From: Alphaproteobacteria bacterium WMHbin7
GTDB lineage: Bacteria > Pseudomonadota > Alphaproteobacteria > Rhodospirillales > WMHbin7
Length of the DNA: 64,000 nucleotides
Assembly (NCBI GenBank): GCA_002753155.1
Contig: PDZW01000004.1
Location: 58,734 to 122,733, forward strand
Direction: 5' to 3'
In this document: positions 1 through 7,873 of the stretch, one piece after another
Position numbering within the stretch: the stretch's first letter is position 1
How the letters are laid out: each line of letters opens with the position of its first letter
Translations under genes and position numbers: made by a program
The notes under the pieces: generated by a model
Seen by the model: the letters and a program-made list of their open reading frames with translations, nothing else
Told to the model about the DNA's origin: nothing
Database searches by the model: none

Positions 1-1404
1 CTGGAAGATCGGCGCCTAGCCGCCGAGGCGGCGGAACTGGTGGATTATCCTGAAGCGGCTTTGCTGAAATTCACGCTTCTGGAAGCGATGTACGCCTATT
101 TCCGCGAACATCATCTGGGGGCGCATCACACGTCCCGCTCGAAAGCCTTTCATGCCTTCGTCAAGGAGCAGGGAGCGGCTTTGGAAAACTTTGCCCGCTT
201 CCAGGCCTTGCAAGAGCATTTCCAGAAACAGGCGGACGAGATGGCCTGGTGGCGCCGCTGGCCGGAGAGCTTCCGTAGCCCGGACTCGCCTGACGTTGCG
301 CACTTCGCCATGGAAAATGCCGAGCGCATTCAATTCTTCCAGTATCTCGAATTCCTGGCCGACGGGCAGCTTGGCAGGGCTGCGGCCAAGGCGCGCCAAA
401 CCGGCATGGTCGTAGGGCTTTACCGCGATCTTGGCGTCGGCATTCCGGGCGATAGCGGCGAGGCCTGGTCGCTGCAGAATGCGCTGGCCCTGGGCATCGG
501 CGTCGGCGCCCCCCCCGATCCTTTGAATCTGAAAGGCCAGGATTGGGGACTCTCACCTTTCAATCCGCTGGCTCTCGACGAACTGGGCTATGCGCCCTTC
601 GCCAGCGTTCTGCGCGCCAATATGCGCCATGCCGGGGCCATGCGCCTTGATCATGCCATGTCTTTGATCCGCCTCTATTGGGTGCCCGAGGGCAACGAAG
701 CCGATCAGGGTGCCTATGTGCGCATGCCCGCCGACGCCTTGTTCGCTGTGCTGGCGCTGGAAAGCCAGCGCGCCCACTGCCTGGTCATCGGCGAGGATCT
801 GGGAACCGTGCCCGATGGTTTCCGGGAACGCATGAAGGCGGAGGGCCTGTTCGCCTATCGCCTGCTGCCCTTCGAGCGGCGCCATGACGGCCAGTTCAAG
901 CGTCCCTGGGAAATCGACAGCCAGGCGCTGACCACGCCCGGAACGCATGATCTGGCTCCCCTGATCGGATGGTGGAATGGCCGCGATCTCGATTGGCGCG
1001 AACGTCTCAATCTCTATCCGCGCCCGGAAGTCGCGGGTCATGAACGCCATGCCAGAAGCGAGGATCGGCACCGCCTGATCGGAGCCCTGGTCGAACGGGG
1101 CGAACTCGACCCCTTGTTTCCCGCCGACGGGACACTGACGCCAAGCCAGGCCGGACGCTTGTCCTTAAGCGTTCACCGCTATCTGAATGATGCCCCGACG
1201 CAGATCATGATGGCCCAGGTCGAAGACCTGATCTTGCAAGAAGAGCCGATGAACCTGCCGGGAACGGTGGCCGAGCATCCCAACTGGCGCAGGCGCTATG
1301 CGCGCAGCATCGACGACTGGAGCATGGATGGACTGGTGCAAACCATCGCCCGCCATCTCAGCCATGACCGCCCATCCGTTTTCCCGGGAAAAAACGATGA
1401 CTGA
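1..1404 (+). CDS. malQ: 4-alpha-glucanotransferase (amylomaltase), 5' end outside window
   Basis: This GH77 enzyme transfers alpha-1,4-glucan segments between maltodextrins in the cytoplasm, in glycogen/maltodextrin metabolism. The reading frame is open from base 1 without a convincing start (only an internal GTG at 40), so the N-terminal part lies upstream. About 467 residues are visible. GH77 catalytic motifs are present: the nucleophile Asp in MRLDHAM (near base 645), the acid/base Glu in GEDLGTVPDGF (near 790) and the third carboxylate in TPGTHDLAP (near 935). The last 8 bases overlap the next gene, so the two are probably co-transcribed. The family call is firm, but the full length cannot be judged. 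Confidence 0.93.
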   Translation: MEDRRLAAEAAELVDYPEAALLKFTLLEAMYAYFREHHLGAHHTSRSKAFHAFVKEQGAALENFARFQALQEHFQKQADEMAWWRRWPESFRSPDSPDVAHFAMENAERIQFFQYLEFLADGQLGRAAAKARQTGMVVGLYRDLGVGIPGDSGEAWSLQNALALGIGVGAPPDPLNLKGQDWGLSPFNPLALDELGYAPFASVLRANMRHAGAMRLDHAMSLIRLYWVPEGNEADQGAYVRMPADALFAVLALESQRAHCLVIGEDLGTVPDGFRERMKAEGLFAYRLLPFERRHDGQFKRPWEIDSQALTTPGTHDLAPLIGWWNGRDLDWRERLNLYPRPEVAGHERHARSEDRHRLIGALVERGELDPLFPADGTLTPSQAGRLSLSVHRYLNDAPTQIMMAQVEDLILQEEPMNLPGTVAEHPNWRRRYARSIDDWSMDGLVQTIARHLSHDRPSVFPGKNDD

Positions 1405-2731
1405 TCCCAAGGATATTCTAAACGATCTCGTCTTGCGGGCGCTGAAATCCGGGGCTGATGCCGCCGATGCCGTTTTGGTCGATCAGGCCTCGCTTTCCGT
1501 CTCTTTCCGCCTGGGCAAACTGGAACATCTGAACCGTTCGGAATCGGGCGATATCGGCTTGCGCGTTCTGATCGGAAAACGCCAGTCCCTGGTTTCCAGC
1601 GCTGATCGCTCGCCCCTGGCGTTGGGCGAACTGGTCGAACGCGCCGTCGCCATGGCCAAAACCGTTCCCGAAGATCCCTATTGCGGCTTGGCCGATGCCA
1701 GCCAACTGGCGACCAGCCTGCCCGATCTTGATCTTGTCGATGCGTTCGAACCCAGTGCCGAACGGTTGATCGAACGCGCCAAGGCCTGCGAGGACGCAGC
1801 CCGCGCCGTCAAGGGCGTCAGCAATTCCGAGGGGGCCGAGGCCGGTTGGGGCCGCACGCGCTTCGTCATGGCGGGCTCCAACGGCTGGCTGAGGGAAAGT
1901 GCCGTGACTTCCTTCTCGCAATCGGCCTCGGTGGTGGCGGGTGAGGGAACCGCCATGGCCCGCGATTATGACTGGGCGCAGACCGTGCATCACGAAGACC
2001 TGCCCGCACCGGAAATCACGGGGAGTGAAGCGGGAAAAAGGGCGGTTCGCCATCTGGGATCGCGCAAGATGCCGACCTCGAAGGTGCCAGTGGTCTTCGA
2101 AGCCCGCGTGGCGCGCAGCCTGCTGGGGCATTTCGCCGGCGCCATCAATGGTGCCGCCATCGCCCGCGGCACCAGTTTTCTTAAAGACAGCCTGAACAGC
2201 CAAATTTTTGCCAGAGGCATTCGCATCATCGACGATCCGCATCGTTTGCGCGGGCTGAAATCAAAGCCCTGCGATGGCGAGGGGCTGCCCAACCGGCGCA
2301 TGAATTTTATCGAGGACGGCGTGCTGACCAGTTGGCTTCTCGATCTGCGCTCGGCCCGCCAACTGGGCCTGAAAAGCACTGGTCATGCGTCGCGCGGCAC
2401 CTCCAGCCCGCCTTCGCCGTCACCCAGCAACCTGTATATCGAGGCGGGGGCCGTGACAGTGGCGGAACTGATCGAGGATATCGAGCGGGGATTCTATGTC
2501 ACCGAACTATTCGGCATGGGTGTGAATGGCATCACCGGCGATTACAGCCGAGGCGCTTCGGGCTATTGGATCGAAAAAGGCAAAATCACCTTCCCGGTCA
2601 ATGAAATGACCGTGGCCGGAAACCTCAAGGACATGTTCCTCAACCTGACCCCGGCTTGCGATCTTGACTTCAAGGCAGGTACCGACAGCCCCACCCTGCG
2701 CATCGATGGCCTGACCGTCGCGGGAGGATAA
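1397..2731 (+). CDS. pmbA: TldE/PmbA-family metalloprotease-like protein
   Basis: A 444-residue TldD/PmbA family protein. In E. coli, PmbA (TldE) partners TldD in a cytoplasmic heterodimeric protease that matures microcin B17 and degrades CcdA. The family fold is seen throughout, with the typical C-terminal stretch ending in VNEMTVAGNLKDMF. As expected for the TldE partner, I see no HExxxH zinc motif of the TldD type. The ATG at 1397 overlaps the malQ stop by 8 bases and was preferred to an in-frame ATG at 1298, which would lie deep inside malQ. No tldD gene is in the window. Confidence 0.9.
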   Translation: MTDPKDILNDLVLRALKSGADAADAVLVDQASLSVSFRLGKLEHLNRSESGDIGLRVLIGKRQSLVSSADRSPLALGELVERAVAMAKTVPEDPYCGLADASQLATSLPDLDLVDAFEPSAERLIERAKACEDAARAVKGVSNSEGAEAGWGRTRFVMAGSNGWLRESAVTSFSQSASVVAGEGTAMARDYDWAQTVHHEDLPAPEITGSEAGKRAVRHLGSRKMPTSKVPVVFEARVARSLLGHFAGAINGAAIARGTSFLKDSLNSQIFARGIRIIDDPHRLRGLKSKPCDGEGLPNRRMNFIEDGVLTSWLLDLRSARQLGLKSTGHASRGTSSPPSPSPSNLYIEAGAVTVAELIEDIERGFYVTELFGMGVNGITGDYSRGASGYWIEKGKITFPVNEMTVAGNLKDMFLNLTPACDLDFKAGTDSPTLRIDGLTVAGG

Positions 2732-2733
2732 CC

Positions 2734-4278
2734 ATGAGCGAGGAAGCCCAAGCCTTCGCAGAAGTGACGTCGGTCGGCCAGGCATCGCTGACGGCCAGTC
2801 TGACTGCTCCCGCACTGGCGCCGGGAATCGGCAGCTTGGTCCGCATCAGTGCCCGGGGTGCTGAAACCTATGGCAGCATCGCCAGCTATGACGAAGGGGG
2901 AAGTGTTTCGATCATTCTTTCCGGCGAGGCCCTTTCGGGCGAGAAGCGCTTTCGGCGCGGCGTCTCGCTGCACCCCTTGCCAGGGGCTCCGGTTTATCCG
3001 GGAACGCATGACGACGCCCTGCTGGTTTACGGCGATGACCGGCCCGAATCCCTTCGCATCGGAACCGTCTTCAACGCGCCCGGCATAACCGCCCATGTTT
3101 CGACCGACAATCTGTTGGCCAAGCATTTCGCCGTTCTGGGCACCACGGGTTCGGGCAAATCCTGCACCGTCGCCCTGCTTTTGCATCGCTTGCTTTCAGC
3201 CAATCCTCTGGCCCATATCGTGCTGCTCGATCTGCACAACGAATATGGCGGCGCCTTCAAGGACAGGGCGGAAATTATCGACACCTCGAACCTGCAACTG
3301 CCCTATTGGCTGCTGAACTTTGAAGAAAGCGTCGAGGTTCTGACCACGGGCGACAGTTCCGATCGCCAACAGCAGATGTCGATCCTGCGCGACTGTTTGC
3401 TGGCGGCCCGCAAGGGCTTCGCCAAGGACAATCCCGATGTTCAAGGCTACACGGTCGATACGCCCAGCCCCTACCGTATGAGCGAACTGGTGCGCCTGAT
3501 CCGCGAGGCGGCGGGCAAGCTCGACAAGCCGGAAAGTGCCGCCCCGTTTCTGCGTCTGCTGGCAAGAATCGATTCACTGACCACGGATCGGCGTTTCGGC
3601 TTCATGTTCTCAGGCCTGGTGGTACGCGATAATCTGGCCGATATCATGGGCCGTCTTTTTCGCATTCCGGTTCAGGGAAAGCCTTTGACCGTCATCGATC
3701 TGTCGGGCGTGCCCTCCGAAATCGTCGATGTGCTGGTCAGCGTCCTGGCCCGCACCGTTTTCGATTTCGGCCTGTGGAGTTCGCCCCAACGCTCAATTCC
3801 CCTGCTGCTGGTCTGCGAAGAGGCGCACCGCTATGTGCCCGCCAACCCTGAGGACGGCTTCATTCCTACACGCCGCGCCCTGGGGCGCATCGCCAAGGAG
3901 GGCCGCAAATACGGCATCGCACTCGGCCTGATCACGCAACGCCCCTCGGAGCTTTCCGCCTCGATCCTGTCCCAGTGCGGCACCTTGTTCGTGCTGAAAA
4001 TGAGCAACGAGCAAGACCAGCTTTTTGTGGCCCGCGCCCTGCCCGAGGGGGCCAGGGACCTCTTGACCGCCTTGCCCACCCTAAGGCCCCAGGAAGCGGT
4101 GCTGGTGGGCGAAGGAGCCAGTGTGCCCATGCGCATCAAGTTCGACCATCTGCCCCCTGAAGAACGGCCGCATTCCGCCTCGGCCAAGTTCAGCGAGGCC
4201 TGGAACCAGGAAACCGGCGACCGCGCCTTCGTCGAACGCAGCGTCGATCGCTGGCGAAAGCAGGAACGTGGGCTATAG
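2734..4278 (+). CDS. HerA/DUF87-type ATPase
   Basis: A 514-residue RecA-fold ATPase of the HerA/FtsK superfamily. A beta-rich N-terminal region (HAS-barrel-like, about 1-110) precedes the ATPase core. The Walker A motif GTTGSGKS lies near residue 137, LLDLHNEYGGAF follows, the Walker B segment LLVCEEAHRY is near 358, and a QRPSELS sensor segment is near 400. HerA proteins are hexameric DNA translocases. In archaea they work with NurA and in some bacteria with nuclease or Sir2 partners in defence. No NurA, Sir2 or other nuclease is adjacent, so a defence role is unsupported. It starts 2 bases after pmbA, with GGAGG just upstream, suggesting an operon. Its 3' end overlaps the convergent toxin gene by 6 bases. 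Confidence 0.85.
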   Translation: MSEEAQAFAEVTSVGQASLTASLTAPALAPGIGSLVRISARGAETYGSIASYDEGGSVSIILSGEALSGEKRFRRGVSLHPLPGAPVYPGTHDDALLVYGDDRPESLRIGTVFNAPGITAHVSTDNLLAKHFAVLGTTGSGKSCTVALLLHRLLSANPLAHIVLLDLHNEYGGAFKDRAEIIDTSNLQLPYWLLNFEESVEVLTTGDSSDRQQQMSILRDCLLAARKGFAKDNPDVQGYTVDTPSPYRMSELVRLIREAAGKLDKPESAAPFLRLLARIDSLTTDRRFGFMFSGLVVRDNLADIMGRLFRIPVQGKPLTVIDLSGVPSEIVDVLVSVLARTVFDFGLWSSPQRSIPLLLVCEEAHRYVPANPEDGFIPTRRALGRIAKEGRKYGIALGLITQRPSELSASILSQCGTLFVLKMSNEQDQLFVARALPEGARDLLTALPTLRPQEAVLVGEGASVPMRIKFDHLPPEERPHSASAKFSEAWNQETGDRAFVERSVDRWRKQERGL

Positions 4279-4554
4279 ACCTGCGATCAATTTGTCGTAT
4301 TCGGCATGCGATCCAATCCAGAACCAGGTCAGAGTGTCTCCGTCATCCACGTTGGCTCGATAACCCAGCGCCCGCCAATGAATACCGACGCGGACCGAAT
4401 AGGCGCCATGCCTCTCGCTCACGCACTTGAATTGCAGGCCCGGATAGTTTGGATTGGAGCGCCATAAGGCATAAGACCGCATGGCCTGGCGTTGGACATG
4501 CGGCGCAAGTTGATCAAAATGCTTCCAGAAGGACTTCGTTGTCCGCGAAATCAC
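4273..4554 (-). CDS. RelE/ParE-superfamily toxin
   Basis: A 93-residue protein with the compact alpha-beta layout and C-terminal TWFWIGSHAEYDKLI segment typical of RelE/ParE-fold toxins. These act as mRNA interferases or gyrase inhibitors, and which activity applies here cannot be told. The gene overlaps the upstream antitoxin by 4 bases, the usual translationally coupled antitoxin-toxin order. It converges on the HerA-type gene. The family is recognised, but the target is not. Confidence 0.8.
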   Translation of the reverse strand: MISRTTKSFWKHFDQLAPHVQRQAMRSYALWRSNPNYPGLQFKCVSERHGAYSVRVGIHWRALGYRANVDDGDTLTWFWIGSHAEYDKLIAGL

Positions 4555-4778
4555 GTTGCCGGGCGGTCCGAAGGATCAAAGGGCAGCACATCGCCTTGTG
4601 CCACCTCAGCTTTTGCACGGCGAACCAACTCGCCCAGTTGGTCCTGGGTCGACGCCAGCCGTGTGTCCCAATCACGCTCGGACTCGATCTCTTCCAGAAC
4701 GAGGCTTGCGATGGCTTCCTGCTGTGACTCGGGCAGGCGCGAGGCGATTGCAAAGGCTTTCTCAAGAAGGGCGTTCAT
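4551..4778 (-). CDS. Antitoxin partner of the RelE/ParE-like toxin
   Basis: A 75-residue acidic protein beginning MNALLEKAFAIASRLPES. It contains an EEIESERDWDTRLASTQDQL segment followed by a charged helix, the pattern of small antitoxins often paired with RelE/ParE toxins. The ATG at 4778 was chosen. A TTG five codons upstream (4793) is also in frame. It should neutralise the downstream toxin and repress the pair, although no operator was identified in the short upstream gap. Confidence 0.75.
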   Translation of the reverse strand: MNALLEKAFAIASRLPESQQEAIASLVLEEIESERDWDTRLASTQDQLGELVRRAKAEVAQGDVLPFDPSDRPAT

Positions 4779-4867
4779 GTCATACCAGACCAATTGTTAG
4801 AGAAGAACTATACCATTTCCACTCTCCTTGGACCATCCCCCCGATCAATCCCTCTTGCCAGAGCCCC

Positions 4868-5794
4868 TTACCCCAGCACATCGACCATCTCGTCCGCTAC
4901 CGTGATGGTAACGGGAAGTGCGGCCAGAATATCGCCGTCAGCCTGAACCGGAGCTTCGCAAGGCCCTTCGATGACGATGTTTCTTCCCAGAAGGCTTAAG
5001 GCGTCGGGCAAGGTGTCAAGGCGCCCCATGACCAGGGCCGCAGCGTAACGCAGGACATTTTTGATGCCAGGGCGCTGCAACAGGCGCACCTCGAAACCTG
5101 GCTTTTCCAGGTCGGCCTTGGGGGCCGCCACGAAGGGGCCGCCATAGAGGGGGCCGTTGCATACCACCGCCGTCACAGCATGATGCGCATGTCCGTCCAC
5201 GCTGACCGTCAATGTGGGAAACGGATATTTGAAGGCGCCGCCGATGGTTTCGACCACATAGGCCAAGGCCCCGGTATGACGCTTCAGGGCCGAGCTGACA
5301 TCGGCCACCACCTGGGCATCGAATCCCGCTCCCGCCATCAGCACAAACAAACGCCCGCCGGGCTGATCTGGGGAAACAATGCGCCCCAAATGCAGGCTGC
5401 GCCGCTTGCCTGCATTGATCGCGCTTGCCACCTTGTCGGGGCGTGTCCCGATACCCAAGGTGTGCGCCATCACATTGGCCGTACCCAGGGGAATGATGCC
5501 TAGAGCAGTCCGACTACCCGCCAAGCCATTCACCACCTCGTTGATGGTGCCATCACCGCCCGCCGCCACCACCACATCGGTCCCATCGCCCACCATACTC
5601 AAGGCCATCTCGGTGGCATCGCCCGGCCTGGTGGTGCGAAACAGCGTCACCTGTCCTTCGAGTCTCTCGACGGTCGATTGAAAGCGCCAGCCATGGCGCC
5701 GCCCGGCCGTGGGGTTGAAGATGACAGCCACCCGGCGCGGTCCGGCCTTGCTCATGGGCATTGGATCCGGGCGGGACAAGGAATCATAAGTCAT
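4868..5794 (-). CDS. Diacylglycerol kinase-family lipid kinase
   Basis: A 308-residue member of the DagK/YegS catalytic family, which phosphorylates lipid substrates with ATP at the cytoplasmic membrane. Visible motifs are VIFNPTAGRR near the N-terminus, the nucleotide-binding AAGGDGTINEVVNGL, and IPLGTANVMAHTL. The C-terminal beta-sandwich ends in a short tail. The gene is divergent from the phosphoesterase at 5969, with about 170 bases of AT-richer intergenic DNA between them. The substrate (diacylglycerol, phosphatidylglycerol or sphingoid base) is not determinable. Confidence 0.88.
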   Translation of the reverse strand: MTYDSLSRPDPMPMSKAGPRRVAVIFNPTAGRRHGWRFQSTVERLEGQVTLFRTTRPGDATEMALSMVGDGTDVVVAAGGDGTINEVVNGLAGSRTALGIIPLGTANVMAHTLGIGTRPDKVASAINAGKRRSLHLGRIVSPDQPGGRLFVLMAGAGFDAQVVADVSSALKRHTGALAYVVETIGGAFKYPFPTLTVSVDGHAHHAVTAVVCNGPLYGGPFVAAPKADLEKPGFEVRLLQRPGIKNVLRYAAALVMGRLDTLPDALSLLGRNIVIEGPCEAPVQADGDILAALPVTITVADEMVDVLG

Positions 5795-5903
5795 AAATAC
5801 CTTTTCAGTTCATTTTCAAATCCAACTCAGTCGTAAATGTAAGTATCCGATATGACAGAACGAAGTCATGGCTGTTAAATATTTGTGACGCGCACACAAA
5901 TCC

Positions 5904-5931
5904 TTGCATCAATTCTGAATTTCGCTACAAG
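5904..5931 (+). promoter_or_regulatory. Possible sigma70-type promoter
   Basis: TTGCAT at 5904-5909 and TACAAG at 5926-5931 are separated by 16 bases in the AT-richer gap between the divergent lipid kinase and phosphoesterase genes, about 40 bases before the chosen start at 5969. This is a pattern match only. Confidence 0.3.
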
Positions 5932-5968
5932 AACTGGTTCCAGGATATTATCCACAGCCTGGTTTCAG

Positions 5969-6826
5969 ATGAACGCCCTTATGGATTTTCAGCACTATCG
6001 CAGCATCTGGATATCGGATGTGCATTTGGGCACCCGGGGATGCAAGGCGGAGTTCCTTCTCGATTTTCTAAAGCACACCGAAAGCGATTATCTCTATCTG
6101 GTGGGCGACATGGTTGATGGCTGGCGCCTGAAACGCTCGTGGTACTGGCCGCAGGCCCATAACGACGTGGTGCAGAAAATTTTGCGCAAGGCGCGCAAAG
6201 GAACCAACGTCGTCTTTATTCCCGGCAATCATGACGAATTTGCCAGGGACTATACCGAACATACGTTCGGCGATATCGAAGTCAGGCATGAAGCCATTCA
6301 TGAAACAGCGGACGGCAAGCGCCTTCTGGTCCTCCACGGCGACACATTCGACGGCGTGGTCAGATACGCCAAATGGCTGGCCCTGCTGGGCGACTGGGCC
6401 TACACGCTGGCCCTTAAGGTCAATCAATGGTTCAACGCGCTGCGCCGTTCTCTGGGCCTGTCCTACTGGTCGCTGTCGGCTTATCTGAAACACAAGGTCA
6501 AGAACGCCGTCCAGTACATGGCCAAGTACGAGGAGACCATGGCGGGCGAAGCCAGGCGGCGCAACATTGACGGCATTGTCTGCGGCCATATTCACAATGC
6601 CGAACTGCGCGATATGCAGGGAATTACCTACGCCAACACCGGCGACTGGGTTGAAAGCTGCACGGCCCTGGTCGAGCACATGGATGGGCGCCTTGAAATC
6701 CTGCACTGGATGGAATTGCGCCAATTTTCACTGTTTCAAGCAAAGGAAACGGAATGCGTATCCTCGTCATCACGGACGCGTGGCATCCTCAGATCAATGG
6801 CGTCGTCCGTACGCTCACTACTTTAG
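5969..6826 (+). CDS. UDP-2,3-diacylglucosamine diphosphatase-like metallophosphoesterase
   Basis: A calcineurin-like phosphoesterase of about 285 residues with the full metal-binding motif series: SDVHLG, VGDMVDGW, GNHD, HGDTFDG and CGHIHNA. Together with its lipid A neighbours, this fits the LpxH-type step that hydrolyses UDP-2,3-diacylglucosamine to lipid X at the membrane. The start is uncertain: ATG 5969 or 5981 is preferred over an in-frame ATG at 5885 that adds a 28-residue tail unlike the family. The 3' end overlaps the next gene by 73 bases, unusually long. The C-terminal residues after the conserved WMELRQF are poorly conserved in character. Confidence 0.85.
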   Translation: MNALMDFQHYRSIWISDVHLGTRGCKAEFLLDFLKHTESDYLYLVGDMVDGWRLKRSWYWPQAHNDVVQKILRKARKGTNVVFIPGNHDEFARDYTEHTFGDIEVRHEAIHETADGKRLLVLHGDTFDGVVRYAKWLALLGDWAYTLALKVNQWFNALRRSLGLSYWSLSAYLKHKVKNAVQYMAKYEETMAGEARRRNIDGIVCGHIHNAELRDMQGITYANTGDWVESCTALVEHMDGRLEILHWMELRQFSLFQAKETECVSSSSRTRGILRSMASSVRSLL

Positions 6827-7815
6827 GCCAGGAGCTGACCCGGCTTGGTCATGAGGTGATCAGCATCACGCCTGACCAGTTCAGAAGCGTGCCCTGCCCG
6901 ACCTATCCGGAAATCCGCCTGTCGCTTCTGCCCGGGCGCAAGATGGCCAGGCTGATCGAGCAGCACCAGCCCTGCGCCATCCACATCGCCACCGAAGGCC
7001 CCTTGGGAGTCGCTGGCCGGAATTACTGCGTTAAGCGCAAACTTCCCTTCACCACGGCCTATCACACCCGTTTCCCCGAATATATCCACGCCCGCTTCAG
7101 CATTCCCGTGAGTCTCACCTACAAGCTGATCCGCTGGTTCCATGCGCCCGCTTCGGCGATCATGGTGGCAACACCCAGCATCGAGAACGATCTGAAAGCG
7201 CGGGGATTTGGCAATATCCGGCGCTGGACGCGCGGCGTGGACACGGCGCTGTTTCGCCCGGGTCCCAAGGATAACAAGCTTTTTCCCTGGCCGCGCCCGA
7301 TCAGCCTGTATGTCGGGCGGGTGGCGGTGGAGAAGAATATCGCAGCCTTTCTAGCGCTTGATCTTCCCGGCACCAAGGTGGTGATCGGCGACGGCCCGCA
7401 GATGGAGCAGCTAAAAAGCCGCTATCCCGAGGTCAGGTTCCTGGGCGCCAAAATGGGCGAAGAGCTGGCACGCCACTATCGCGCCGCCGACCTCTTTGTC
7501 TTTCCCAGCCGTACCGATACTTTCGGACTTGTCCTTTTGGAAGCCCTGGCCTCGGGCCTTCCCGTGGCGGCCTATCCGGTGGCAGGCCCCCTGGATGTGC
7601 TGGGCGATTCGCTTGCAGGATGCCTGAATGTGGATTTGGCCAAGGCCTCGCTGGAAGCCCTTGCGATCGAACCCGGACTTTGCCGCGCCCACGCCCTTGA
7701 TTTCTCCTGGGAGGTCTCGGCCCGTCAGTTTCTGTCCAACCTTGATCCATTCGATTCCGGACAGGCCTGGCCAGCCCCATCCCTGGCCGCAATCGAGACC
7801 CCGGCGGCACTTTAA
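6754..7815 (+). CDS. Glycosyltransferase family 4-type (GT-B) glycosyltransferase
   Basis: A 353-residue GT-B enzyme. The N-terminus MRILVITDAWHPQINGVVRT is typical of GT4 mannosyl/sulfoquinovosyl-type transferases. It carries YVGRVAVEKN at the start of the nucleotide-sugar domain and a C-terminal E-x7-E type motif in TDTFGLVLLEALASGLPV. It probably transfers a sugar to a lipid or LPS acceptor on the cytoplasmic side, and donor and acceptor are unknown. It lies between a lipid A-type phosphoesterase and an MsbA-like exporter, pointing to envelope glycolipid synthesis. Confidence 0.87.
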   Translation: MRILVITDAWHPQINGVVRTLTTLGQELTRLGHEVISITPDQFRSVPCPTYPEIRLSLLPGRKMARLIEQHQPCAIHIATEGPLGVAGRNYCVKRKLPFTTAYHTRFPEYIHARFSIPVSLTYKLIRWFHAPASAIMVATPSIENDLKARGFGNIRRWTRGVDTALFRPGPKDNKLFPWPRPISLYVGRVAVEKNIAAFLALDLPGTKVVIGDGPQMEQLKSRYPEVRFLGAKMGEELARHYRAADLFVFPSRTDTFGLVLLEALASGLPVAAYPVAGPLDVLGDSLAGCLNVDLAKASLEALAIEPGLCRAHALDFSWEVSARQFLSNLDPFDSGQAWPAPSLAAIETPAAL

Positions 7816-7873
7816 GTAGGTCTTCCAACGTGCTATGGTCCTGGCCCCGCGGACGGGGCTTGGAGATAACCCG

